Both the position numbers and the translations under genes were made by a program. Positions 13,510-31,900 of a DNA stretch of 64,000 bases are shown here, in pieces (within the stretch, counting starts at the first letter, position 1; each line of letters starts with the position of its first letter). Below the pieces are notes generated by a model. The model saw nothing but the letters and a program-made list of their open reading frames with translations, was not told the origin of the DNA and ran no database searches. The stretch spans positions 111,833 to 175,832 of the forward strand of contig RQTK01000997.1 in NCBI GenBank assembly GCA_003991915.1, given 5' to 3'. Source of the stretch: Elysia chlorotica (lineage: Eukaryota; Mollusca; Gastropoda; Plakobranchidae).

Positions 13510-13765
13510 TTCTTGGTTTCTTAGCGATCATCTTAATTAACTTTGCTATGTTCCGGACGTATCCCAACACTAATATTTAATGGTTTTACCTGCTGCCAGA
13601 CTGAGGCAGAGTGGTGGTACCAGGGCCTCTAACTCAGCCGACCACATTATACTGACACCGATCCGAGCAGTACGGGACACTGCTGCCCGATCGTGGATTG
13701 AATCTGTGACTTCCACAGTAGAATCCGCACGCGCGCTCGAACGTTTAACAGCCTAGCCCCGTATC
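13510..13765 (-). mobile_element. Diverged SINE copy
   Basis: The body complement is recognisable (CTCAGCCGACCACATTATAC, then TGACACCGATCCGAGCAG). Head and tail are degraded. Confidence 0.55.
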
Positions 13766-14120
13766 AATATTATACAAAAGCATTAAATTTATACTGGTGA
13801 CATATGGCATGGTAAAAAAAATCATTTTTGCCTAGAAAATGCCTTCTGGGAAAACGGGTTTAAAAATTGCGAGGATATAGGATTGCAATATCGTGGTTTG
13901 ATTGTAAGGTTTACGGGGATATTTTTAAGCAGGAGGCTAGGCTAGACTTTCATCGCATAGTAAAAGTAAGAAATTGTGGATTTCATCAGCTTATCTATGG
14001 ACTCATTGTCATCTCTTCCTACTTTAATTTCTGCTTAATATCCTCGCTCCTTTTTCTCCGCCTCTTTTTCTGTCTATCGTTATTCCCACATCCTTTTTTA
14101 TCTCTTTATCTATCTATTTC

Positions 14121-14300
<180 letters not shown>

Positions 14301-15360
14301 ATCCCCCTCTTTTTTGTTGGTGTTTAATAACTCGACAAAGTATAAACAAAATATAACTATAAAACTAAAATGAACCATACAATCTAAACAATAAACATTA
14401 ATTTTGACCGTGTATCTTAAAATCGGCTGTCTTCTAAAGATTCAACATGTTGTCGACATGGTGTCTATAATCAATAACATGAGAAGAAGAATGGGCAAAA
14501 ACAACTTTTGAATTGTGTCAGTATCAATTTAATTAAGAAAAAAAACTATCCTCTCCCTGCGAAGCCATATTAAAACGAAATGCCTGCTTTGCTAACCTTT
14601 CAATTAATGATTGTCAAGAAAGACGAAGCACAATCAGGTTTCAAGGATTTCGCGTCAATTTCATACAAGTTTTGTTATTGCTTCGTAAAAATTAAATCGA
14701 CTCTCAGTCTTTAAGAGATTTGGACAAATTGTAGGGATGCATTTCGTTATGTAAAATGATTTGAGAAGTAAAAAAAATGCTAAAATCATAACACAAGATA
14801 AAGAAGTCATGAACTTCAGCGTAAGTTTCATCATAAATAATATAATAATTCTACACAATAATTTTCTAAGTCACTAGTGCGTCCAAAACGGGCCAAACCT
14901 AGAACGCCTTACAGGATGCGTTTGGAAGAAGTGGGTGTGATCCGAGAAGAAGTCCTAAATATTTGATAGATGTACATATTAGTAAATTGAACAATAGGTA
15001 GCTGGTCTCAGCATGTGCAACTCGAGCCATAGCAGGAAAAGTGAAGGAAAAAAGAGGAGGGGATGTATGCGCAGTTACGCAATGGGATAAGCTAAATATT
15101 TTAGTGGCTATGTATAGACGGGTGGAGGCAAATTAGGGGCTCGGTTTTTACGTAAGTGAGGATATTTTGTAATATAAATATGGACTGATTAGATAACAAC
15201 ACGAAATGAATGAATGATGTGTGGGTATGCCCCAGAGGGAGAGGGGAGGGGGGGGGAGTACATGTTGTAGATGGTAGAAGGTGGTATAGAGTTGAACGTG
15301 AAAATGATACACCGAAGAAGTAAAATGAGATTTAAAAGAATCGAAAGAGATTTTAAAAAA

Positions 15361-15455
15361 TTACAGGGAAAGAGAGATAGTGAGAGAGAGAGGGGGGGGG
15401 GAGTGAGAGTGAGACAAAGAGAGTGACATAGGGAAAGACAGCCAGCCAGAAGTAC

Positions 15456-15510
<55 letters not shown>

Positions 15511-15600
15511 GACAGAGAGGGAGAGAGAAAAGGAGAAAAAAGGAAGATAGAGTGAGAGTGAGAGAAAGAGAGAGAGGATTGAGACGCGGGAAAGAGAGGA
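15361..15600. repeat. Degenerate (GA)n purine tract
   Basis: About 240 bp of GAGA with G runs and AAAG interruptions on the + strand. No gene. Confidence 0.9.
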
Positions 15601-16021
15601 ATATAATGAAAAAACAGACAGTCATACAGACAGACTTACATACAAAAGTAAGGTAAAACTAGAGAGGCCAGGTGTTTAAACTCATGCTCAAGGCCTCAGG
15701 GGTTGGCTCCAGCTGAGCGGGAAGAAAACTGTGCCAAGACGAGTTCGTTCAATTTCCATGGTCTCTGAGAACACTGGACATGTAGGTCTACCCAAATCAA
15801 TAGCCTTGCTAGTATAAGCAATCATAATTACTGGTCTTAAGTTTTTAAAGTGGCGATGAACTAGGGTTTTTACAAGTGCAATTTTAAGTGTTCGTGGTTT
15901 TTTAAATAATAATCTGTATTGAAAAAACCAACGTAAGAGGAAGCGTTGGGTGAGGAATCAAACGAAAAGGAAGAGGTTGGGAACTAGAAAAAGAGATACC
16001 TCGAGAGGAGGAGAGGTTGAA

Positions 16022-16034
16022 ACGAGAGAGGGGG

Positions 16035-16072
<38 letters not shown>

Positions 16073-16098
16073 GAAAGAGAGAGGGGGAGAGAGAGATG
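16022..16098. repeat. (GA)n microsatellite
   Basis: Interrupted purine tract. Confidence 0.9.
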
Positions 16099-16458
16099 CC
16101 ACGAGCGCGTTTAAAAAATAAAGACAATTAATGTGTAACGCGGAAGAGAATGAATAGATAACTACATAGACGGAGCTGAATACCATGTAAAAAAAAAAAG
16201 AAGAGGATAAACTTAAAAAGTTAAAGGGAATAGAGTTCAAGCCAGAACAAAATTCCAACGATTACAATTGTCTCACACTAAGCACTAATTTTTCTGCCCT
16301 TTCCATTTATTTCAGTTCGATGTAAAAATCAAAAGCGATTCAGAAAGTTCAGGAAAGAGATGATTATGTGCCATTTTGTTGCAACTCTGATCAATATAAT
16401 TTTCAGAAAAACACTATATTTAAAAATGCAATTTAATTTAGTTGCAGGAACCGTTGTA

Positions 16459-16651
16459 ATGTTGTTGTTGTTGCTGTTGTTGTTGTTGTTTTTGTTGTTG
16501 TTGTTGTTGTTGTTGTGTTGTTGCTATTTTTATAACATTTGATTATATTTTGGTTTCTCTCTTCCTTGTTGTTGTTGTCGTCGTCGTCGTTATTGTTGTT
16601 ACGGTGTTGCTGTTGTTGTTGCTGTTGGTGGTGGTGGTGTTGTTGTTCTTT

Positions 16652-16699
<48 letters not shown>

Positions 16700-16705
16700 T
16701 TGAAT
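16459..16705. repeat. (GTT)n microsatellite cluster
   Basis: Two long GTT-rich tracts (16459-16525 and 16566-16705) with GTC and GGT variants. The open frames across them are repeat artefacts. Confidence 0.9.
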
Positions 16706-17404
16706 TTTTGTTTTATTGTCCTTGCAATTGTTGTATCCCTTGTCGCTCTTGTTTTATTGTTGGAAGTGTTGTTGTTGATATATTATTTGATTATATTTTG
16801 GTGGGTTTTTTTTCTTGTATTTATTTTTAAAACTTATTTAGTTCATGCTGCCAACCCAATCAACCACCACAGTGCACAATTTGATCTAAATAATTGAAAG
16901 ACAATGCGAAAAACCAATTATTTTGTTTGTTATTCGCGTAAAGTTGGCAGTTTTGTAATAAATGGGACCCACGGTCCTGCAGTGTGGATTCGGAACTTCG
17001 GACCTTTCGCTTTTCAGTACAAAGATCTACCTACTGATATCACATCTTGTTGTGTGTTATAGTTGCTGTTTACACTATGGTATATTCCTGTTGGTTCTAT
17101 TTTCTTTTTGTTGCATTTCAAACATTGGAAATATTGATTTAACAGGCAGGTAGTTTCATTTTTATGTGAATAGGTCTTGAATTGTCGAAAGATGAAAAAA
17201 ACCTAAGCGCTGTGTATTGTATCGATTGAATCTGTTCCGAGGTTGGATTCTTTTAGTTTTGATAATCCGGCGTCTTTCAATTATTTTGAAATGTGTCAAC
17301 ATATTACACATTTTGTAAAGATGGGATGGAAATAACCGGATACGTATACTAGCGGGGTCGTTTTTTTTTTCTTGTTTTTTTCTTTTAAATGAACCGTAGG
17401 ATAG

Positions 17405-17411
17405 ATTATTA

Positions 17412-17472
<61 letters not shown>
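17405..17472. repeat. (ATT)n microsatellite running into the assembly gap
   Basis: Near-pure triplet tract cut off by N at 17473, just before gene A's first visible exon. Confidence 0.95.
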
Positions 17473-17620
17473 NNNNNNNNNNNNNNNNNNNNNNNNNNNN
17501 NNNNNNNNNNNNNNNNNNNNNNNNNNNNNNNNNNNNNNNNNNNNNNNNNNNNNNNNNNNNNNNNNNNNNNNNNNNNNNNNNNNNNNNNNNNNNNNNNNNN
17601 NNNNNNNNNNNNNNNNNNNN
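17473..17620. other. Assembly gap (148 N)
   Basis: Run of N between an (ATT)n tract and the first visible exon of gene A. The upstream polypyrimidine tract and branch point of that exon, and perhaps more, lie in it. Confidence 0.99.
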
Positions 17621-17624
17621 CCAG

Positions 17625-22928
<5,304 letters not shown>

Positions 22929-25659
22929 TACCCAGTGTTTTCACCGTGTCTGCCCTCACCACTCAGCCTTCAATGATAATGTGCTGCAAAGGGGCTGTGT
23001 TCGATTCTCTCTTCCTCTACACCACGACTATCACGGTTCACCTCCATAATTATTTTATGAATTATGATTTCATTGTTATATCTTTGTTATGTGATGATCG
23101 CTCTATGTTAGTTTTTGTATGAATCTTTATTGATCATTCTGTTATTATAATTTAATACCATCAGATCCCATTGTTTGTAAATGTTTAACACGAATATTTT
23201 TTGCATGATATTTAGCTTGTGGATTTGAACTTTTTTCACGGTTCCTGTAGTTAATCTTTGAGATTCTTAGCCAATGGTCATTAACATTTCATAAGCTTAG
23301 AAACTTTACCTTTACGTGAATTTTTTGCCCATAAGGCACTATTAACGTGGGGTTTTTCAGAGGCAGTGTGCTTACAAAAGCGTGAGTATAGCGCAAGTGG
23401 ATGACGGTGCTACTTAAAAGCACTCAAATACATGTTCGAGAATAAATAATAGGATCTACGGTAAGTTATAATAATGCTTGGGAAAAGGTTAAACGAGCAT
23501 TATTAAAGTCGCCGCAAGCTCAACATTTTAATGAAAAAATAGCGTTATTTCTTGTTTTATAAATGTTTTTCATAGCTTAATTTTTTTAATACAGAAAATA
23601 CTTTTCATGCTGCAATGTGAAAAAATCGATGCTCAACAGTGCCGCTCGTCCTACTGATCTTCACTATAAATCAATGTGTGTTTCCTATTTAATTTCATCT
23701 TCAGTGAAATAACTAGCAGTAGCAGCGCAGGGCGTCAAGTAATGCTTGTTTTTTTTCCATATTCTTTTTGAAGGAGCGCAATAAAACCATTCACCACAAC
23801 GATAAACAGTGCATATGATGTACACTGATGAGTGATGACTTAGACTGTGAATTGAAATATATTTAGGGGACGTTAAATGGTGTAGTGAATACCTACCCCC
23901 GTATTACAATATTATGAAGTTCCACAACCATGCATCACACTAAAAGAAATTTTCACATAAGTATAGAGGCTTTATCTGCGAGCGTAAACTGTGTATAGCG
24001 AAGGTCTGGGGTATAATTTTACAAAGGCAGATAACCGTAATAAACTTTTTCCCCTGGGACAACGATTAAGTAATTTCTACTTTTGCCTCCCATCATCCAA
24101 TTTGATGCAATTTCTTTATCGATTCTCCTGCTTGAGAATGAGATTTATTTCCAAAGAGTTAAAAATCAAAGCATTTCTGAATTTTTTTTGATTTTTCCCT
24201 CTCTACAACTCAGCGGTAAATTGTATCTGAAATGTATAAATTCGTCCAATCGATTCTAAAAAAATAAATTTAGCGGCGGTGTTCATTTGATGCATATCCA
24301 AAGGTAACTTACTAGAAGACATAACGTGGGCTACCTAAATCATATCTATGGTGTATATACTGCAATATTCAGAATCTCAGTTCACACATATTCACGTGGG
24401 GAACCTTGAAAACAGTCATGATAGAAGCACAAACGTCATTCAGATTTGTAAATATTGTTTTTACAGAAGCCTTGTCAAAGAGAACAATTGAAAATAATCT
24501 TACTTTTTTGCATATCTTCTAAGCAGCATATACAATGTATAGGATAATCACTGTTAATAATTTCTGTTTATGTAGACACACGCCTCTTCTTTATCACAAT
24601 ATAATATGGATTACTACTGATTTAATTTACACCAATGACAATATCGATTTTTGCTCTCTGCTTTATAGCGATTGTTCGAGAACAACTTTTGTCCAAAGAT
24701 TGCAGATAGTGGAAACAGCATAATCATCTATTAATTTCATCTGTATTTTCAAGTGCCACCAATCATCAATGTAAATTCAGGAGGCATTTGTTAATACTAA
24801 GCTTATGCACAATTCGCCCTGAACCTACGCACATCAAACTATGTATTAATTCTTTCGTAGTGCTGTATTTATTTTTGCAGGTTTTTTGTTAACATTTCGA
24901 TTGGTCATGTTAACCGTTGACTTATTTCCATGATGCTTTACAACCCCACTTTTTATAATTTTAATTTACAATAAGCTGTTCTTGCTCATCATTTCGTGCA
25001 ATATAAGTTTAGCAATCTTTACTTTTAAATAACTTTCTTTTACACATCCGCTGCTAAATGTTTGTTTCGAATTCTTATCAATATTTAAAAATTAAAGCGT
25101 GTACATTGTGAATCCGTTATACTGTTTGAAATTTCAATGAATTTATATGTAAATAGTTTACATCCGCATAATAAATGTTATTGCCTTTACATTTACTTTG
25201 ATCTCGTAGGGTTTATTTTTTTTATTTACAGAGAGTGTGTTCATACACCGTTTATCAATGCGCGGGACTATTCAATATTAATTTCGTACATGTCTCCATG
25301 TAATTATACAATTACAAGATTGTATACTTTGTTTTAATTGAGCAAACTCATGTAGGCTAATCCCTGTGTTCATATAATGATTTGAAATAAAAATCGAAAA
25401 TGAAATGCTTGAAATGTAATGTCTTTGAAGGAAACACGGGCCAAATATTATGTTTGAGCACGAAAACAACAGCAACAACAACAAAACACACACACACACA
25501 CAATAATTTCAACGAAGAATTCCATTTCCCTACCTACCTGTATGCGGTACGTGATATGTATATTAATCACTAATTTTTACATGTGCATGTAAACGAATCT
25601 TCACCCCAAATTAAATTGTGTTGTGGTGTTGTTATTGTTGTGTTGTTGTTATTATTGTT

Positions 25660-25692
<33 letters not shown>

Positions 25693-28050
25693 TTTGTTTT
25701 TTTTCTTTTCGCGTTAAAACAAAAATTCAAAATATCAATGATGGACTTTTAAGTCTTTAAAAGTTTCTTTTTTTTCAGAGGGTGGAATAAATACAACATA
25801 CGGGTGATAGTATCCAACTTTCACGAGTAGATAGCTATCTCTTTAGCTCTGAACTGGAACAATTTCTTTAAAATTTAATGCTCGGAAAGTTGTAGAATTA
25901 TCAATGTTATGAAATACTATTAAACCTAACATTATAATAATAGCCTTAGTTTTGTCTCTTTACAGATCATTATTTTGTTAAATCGTCTTGAAATTGTTTA
26001 GTAAAATCCACTTGCTATTCACACCAAGTATTTTACTTTTCTTTATCGTCGAAAATACATTGTAATGAATACAAATCGTTAGCTTATTAATGGAAACACA
26101 GATTGAAACAATTGATAATTATTTCAAAACATTAATTAGCTTGTAAATCAAAACGAGTGACTTTATTTATTTCTGCAATGTTGAAAATTGTATAACCTGT
26201 TAATACCATTTAAATAATCATATGTACATGTATTTATTTTACCTTTGCCTCACAAATTTATGATTCACCTATGAAAGGTATTACTACATTGATCCAATCT
26301 CTTTGTGCATTAAGTTATAGAACGTTGAGGAGAAATAATTTGTCATAAATTATATTCATTTCGTATAACCCTATATTTATTGAGGGAAACACGTTTTCTC
26401 TTTCAGGAAGTTTTCGATTTTTTTCCACGGATCCATCAACATTGTGTAAGCATTAATTTTATGTAATTTGCACTAGTTATTTTTTATAACTAATTCTACA
26501 TCTGTCACTGCAATGTTACCTTATTTCTACTTCACGTTTTCCATTCTTGAATCATGTGAAGATAGCAAAGATTAAATCTCAATTGATTTCCTTAGATGTC
26601 TCTGAAATGTATGAAAATAAACCGAAAGAAACTCAGCTACAGATACTAGTGTTGCTTTATTTTTTTGTTTGTTACTTTGAATTCTGATTGGGAAACACTT
26701 GATATATTTTCCGCCCCATGAAAAACAAATATTGTTATTAATGTTTAGTAGCAAAGTGCGTTTTGCATATACTTATATACTTCTTGTTATATATATATAT
26801 CTTTTCAAAAATTAATTAACTGCCTGTCTTAGCATTCATTTTAGAAGTGATTGGAGCAAACCATTTGAATATGTGAATTTATTTCTCATAAAAGCACACT
26901 TTTTAAGATTAAGAGAGAAAAAAAGATTAAAGGATATTTTATTGGGGTTGTTCTCTCAGGAAAAATATCAAGTCTTTATGAATTCAATAAAGTGAGAACT
27001 ACTAGTGCTAGGGTGGTTGTCTCTAATTTTATTTTTATGGAAAGAAAATGACTTTAAATACACAGTATGTTTCGGCAAAGACAAATTGCTCCGATCATGT
27101 TTAACATGCCATATTTTTAAAGCTATTTTGTCTTCTTTCTTTTAAGTGATGGGCAGAACCAATAAAATGTTCTAAAATGACATATATTATTAAGATGTGA
27201 AATACTGTGTAAAAAATCGTGTATATTTCTACTGCTGGAGAGAAAAAAGTCATTAAAAGCTAATGCAATACATTGTATTTTATCTTAGAAATCAAGACAA
27301 AGAAATATTTCTCAATAAAGTACCGTTTTCGGGTTTGATTAAAAAAATTATTTTACTAAAAGACATCTTTACTAGTGAAAATAATGCAGAGGGTTAGGTT
27401 GAAGGCGAAAATGTGTACATGTGCTCTGCCTGCCCGTTTTTCTGCATATTAATGACAAGTTACAGATATAAAAATACTCTGTGTGTCCATAGTGGCATTT
27501 GGCGTATCTGTATAAAATGTTAAAATAAATATGTGTGTGTATGTGTGTATGTGTTGTGTTTTTGCAAAACTAACTTTTTTCAACAAAATTTGCAAATTCA
27601 AACTTTAGAGGGTTTTAACTATAATTATATAATCAGTTAATTCCCATCCTTGAATGGTGATAAGTACTATATTATGACCATTCAATCTTGCCTGAGACGC
27701 CACTTTAAGAGATAAAAATTCAGTACATAACAATTTAACAATTTTTTTTTATATAAAATCTCTCCAGTACTTTATAGTTAAGGCATGCTTGGTCTAAATT
27801 CTTCATTTCTTGGCTTCAAACCGCCCTTAGTCTTTGACGTTATGAGTGAATTCCATGATTTACTAGGAATTCACAATATAAACACAAGTGGTACAAAGAA
27901 TATTTTTTTATCACCATATACAAATGATATTTGATCTCCCAAGGGAACATAGAGAGTTAATGGCATCTTTAGGCGTGAAATCAGCAATGTATACAAATAA
28001 ATTAACTCTTAAAAAAGACAAAAGGCAAATACCAGGGATTTTGCACAAAG
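22929..28050 (+). other. Region downstream of gene A stop: candidate long 3' UTR, no other gene seen
   Basis: About 5 kb of AT-rich DNA without recognisable coding sequence or mobile elements, and with notable T runs on the + strand. AATAAA hexamers in the sense of gene A occur at 23441-23446 (a short 3' UTR end), 26986-26991, 27161-27166, 27314-27319 and 27996-28001. A (GTT)n tract lies at 25620-25691 and a short (CA)n at 25488-25501. Which signal is used cannot be told from sequence alone. Confidence 0.4.
23441..23446 (+). terminator. Candidate proximal poly(A) signal for gene A
   Basis: First AATAAA after the gene A stop codon, 513 nt downstream, followed by an AATAAT. It is the simplest 3' end for a compact transcript. 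Confidence 0.3.
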
Positions 28051-28057
28051 TCAAACT

Positions 28058-28097
28058 TTTATTAGATTAACAAACGGCAATAGCAATAACTTTTATT
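28058..28097 (-). terminator. Candidate distal poly(A) signals for gene B
   Basis: Two AATAAA hexamers on the - strand (28092-28097 and 28058-28063) mark the point where the surrounding T-run strand bias changes direction. This is a sequence-only suggestion. Confidence 0.25.
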
Positions 28098-28763
28098 ATA
28101 TATACAGATACCATATTGTTCATATATCTTATATATAGATAGCTTTATAGATATTTTCCAAAATGTACAGATATTTCCAAGACCGTAACAAGTGGAAAGG
28201 ATTGATAGCACATGACACAACTTCTCAGATTCTCAATAATCTTAAAATTCACATTATAACACTCCAAAATACATTTTGGAAAAAAATAGTAAGAAGAAGC
28301 ATCCTAAGTACTTTTGAATATTGAACCTGAAAAGAGTGAAAAGAGTAAAAAGAGTGAGAACTGTGCCTAGTTTATGGAAGAGATGTCACATTTAAATGAT
28401 ACACTGATAAGGCCATTTGGATCTTAAGCATTTGGATGGCCATGCATGAAGTTATCAAGTGTCTTCACATTCTTTGCTAGGATCTCAGTTATATTAAATA
28501 GTAATTAAAAAGCTGACAACTGACAAAAATTTAGTGAAATTTTATTTTCAAAGAGCAGTAGTGTGGCTCATTTCATTGACACAGTTCAAAAAAATTAAGT
28601 GATTTCGTGCTCATTCTGGCATAATCAAAATTAGTGTGCATGCTGCTAAACCAATAGCTTTGCCACAACAAAATATTCTTACAGCTGCAACTAGACCAAC
28701 AACCTACAGCTCAAAGGCGAAAAGATAGGAAGATTTCACTGGTCAGCTTCCACTTTGTATTCA

Positions 28764-28926
<163 letters not shown>

Positions 28927-31900
28927 AAATTATTGGAGGAGGGAATGATTGTGAACGATATAAATATCAAAAAAGGAAACAAGAAAGAAAATAGCACTGG
29001 CACAGTTAAGAAATTTTTGTCAAAGGAATGATCATCATATACAAAATTTAAGATACTCATGCATCTAGTTTTCCCTACATTTCTTCCAGTAATAAATTGC
29101 GGGTATAGATGCAAAATATTGTAACTAACTTCTTTTACTCTTTTTGGTTAAAATAATATTACTCTCAACACACGAAATTACTTTTGTTTTAAAGTGAAAG
29201 ACTTTGTCTTAATCATTAATTTCAAACATGCTCTATAGAGACAACAGATTTTATGCCTCATTTTATCCACAAAAAAAATTTGGTTAGTTTTAATTTCATA
29301 CTTTTAAGATATTCCTAAACAGACGCTAGGGATATAATGGTTCAATAAAGATGTCTTCAAAAGTACACAGTGATATCAAGATTGGTTTACTTTCTAAAGT
29401 GAAAATATTTCATATAGTCAGCCTCCCCTTAGAAAAATAATTCTAAATAACTATTAATAATAATAAATGTTGGCTCTTAAAACGATTATATTGAAAGATG
29501 AAACATTATATCAGCATTGAACAACAGTAAACGTATAAGTACAAAGTAAAATATAATTAGTAATTAATACAGAACGTGTCACATATAAAAGGCTTCTTTT
29601 CACAAAGATATGTTTACAACAACAAAAAATATATATCTATACATGTATATATACCAATCAGAAAATGAAACTGATATAGAATGTGAGGAGTGAAAATCAA
29701 AAGTTTAAATAACCACACATATTAAGTTGCATCTTAAATGTAGTGTATAAATTCTAGCTGACTTCCGCAAATGTTTCTAGGACAGCATTTTCTTTTTTTT
29801 TTTCAAACAGATGAAGCTTACAGCAGATGCACATTACATTCTTTGCATGTTTTCATATCCTCTGACATATTTTCTCAGCATTGTTGATTTCATAATTGAC
29901 AGTAAAGCAGCTGGGGGAAAAAAACCAAAACAACAAGAGCACAGACTGTGCAGAATGTAACATAGGTAGTAAAAAAAGACGCAGGATAGGCAAATTATAA
30001 AATGTATTCCTTAAAGCAAAAGCAATCGAGTACACTCTCAAATGTTTTGCAATGGCTATGGGGAACAAAGTTTAAGCAAATAAAGTGATTGGAGCACAAA
30101 CTTACAAATCTTAATATTTATACACAACACCCAGTATACAAAAATAAAGCAGAATCAGCACACAAAAAACACAAAAAAGCTATCCAAGGGAAAAAGAAGA
30201 GGAACAGGATTGTGAGGAGATAGAGAAACAAAAAGAAGAAGAGGGCAAGGAATAATAAATAGAAAGGGTAAAGGTGAGGTTGCTTCTTAAATGTCCGGTG
30301 TTAGCAGCTAGGCTACATCGGGGACAGGATAAGAACAGAAGAAAAATAAATGAAAACAAGGAAGGAAAAAAAAAAAGAGGGGTGGGCTAAAAAGGATAGG
30401 AAGGTACAAAACAGGAACAAAGAGATGTGACAGGAAAAGAGGGAAAAAAATGAGAAAGAGAAACTGTGAGTGTGATTCATAAATCAAGCCTTGCATGAAT
30501 TTTCAATTTTTTTTTCTAATCTAATTTCAGTGTTAAAACAGAATTGTTTTCAACACAAAATTGAAATGTGGCCCAAGGCACTGGCTGAGTTGTTAGTGTA
30601 GTATTAATAGCATACATGTGGCAGTTTAACTTTAGGAGGCATACTAATATGTCTCAAGGAAAAAGTCCCAATGTATGTTGAAAATTTTATATCATAAATT
30701 TGTTCAACACCAAAAGCTTTGTAAAATATAGAAGTCAAGTATTTAAATAGTTTTCAACATAAGAGAGGCACACAAAACAAACGAATTTTTCTAACATCTA
30801 CAAATTCTATTGAAATATTCACAACATTTTCAATGCTTGGGTTGGTTGCAAGACATCACCAATATAAAATACCAAGGACTTTGAAATGTTATACAGGGTG
30901 TTTTAAAATTTCCAATGCCTTTCTTTTCACTTCATAGCAATTGCTTTGCTTTTCTTTTTTTTCAAATTAATTTTTTTATAAGCAGTTTTATTTATAATGC
31001 TGTTCAGCGAAACACGGATACCACAAATTTTCTCAGTATTCAGACAATTGAAATTTTCATGACACTATGTTACAAGTTAACGTTGAACTAATTTCAGCTT
31101 GTAAGATTTAAAAATAAAATGCTTTTTGTTCAAGAAAGTTTAAAAATCACAGTATTTGTAGTATGCAAAGGTACACAAATTTATGAAACAAAGCAACAGC
31201 TACCATAAACTTGAAGTGTAAAATTAGACAAGGGACACACACAGAAATTGTCTATTGTACGACTTGAAACTCGTTCTCAAGTTTTACAGAATTTTTAGGT
31301 CAAAGAGGAAAAAAAAAAAACCAGCCCATGATCCATAGAGACTGTTTAGCCTTACTATTTAGCAAAATGTGATATGTGGTGAAGAAACACAATAGTACAA
31401 TATAAAACCAAAAAATATTTAAGAGCAGTTGTCGAGTTGGGACAAAAACCTTATTTTTCTCCAAATTGAACCTCTACAGTGTAATAAAAATAGCTGAATG
31501 AACCGAATGCTGAATTAGATGAGGAAGTCGGAACTGAGATTGTAAGAACAACAAAGGATGTAAAATGTCTGAACGCAAAGGTAGAAACATAAAAAGACGA
31601 GCTATTGGTAAATTGAAGGAGTTTTGACAATTAGAATTCTAATTTTAGAATATAAAATACAAAGCCCTACAGAATTATATTCATGATCAACACGTCTTGA
31701 TACTATCAAAGTAAAATAAATATGTAAAAATGTAGCAAAAATGTTACAAAATAAAGTTTTGCCTGTATATGTCAGTGCTCTACACAATACAAAATATATG
31801 CACATCGAAAAATAATAAAGATATAGGTGAAAAACTTCTGCCGCTTGCAATGCAATACATGTATAACAATTTATTAAATAGTCCAAAGAAAAAAGTAGTA

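Noticed and set aside
27888..28070. 60-codon + frame near the meeting point of the two candidate 3' UTRs
   Set aside because: Short, with no homology or splice support; probably chance.
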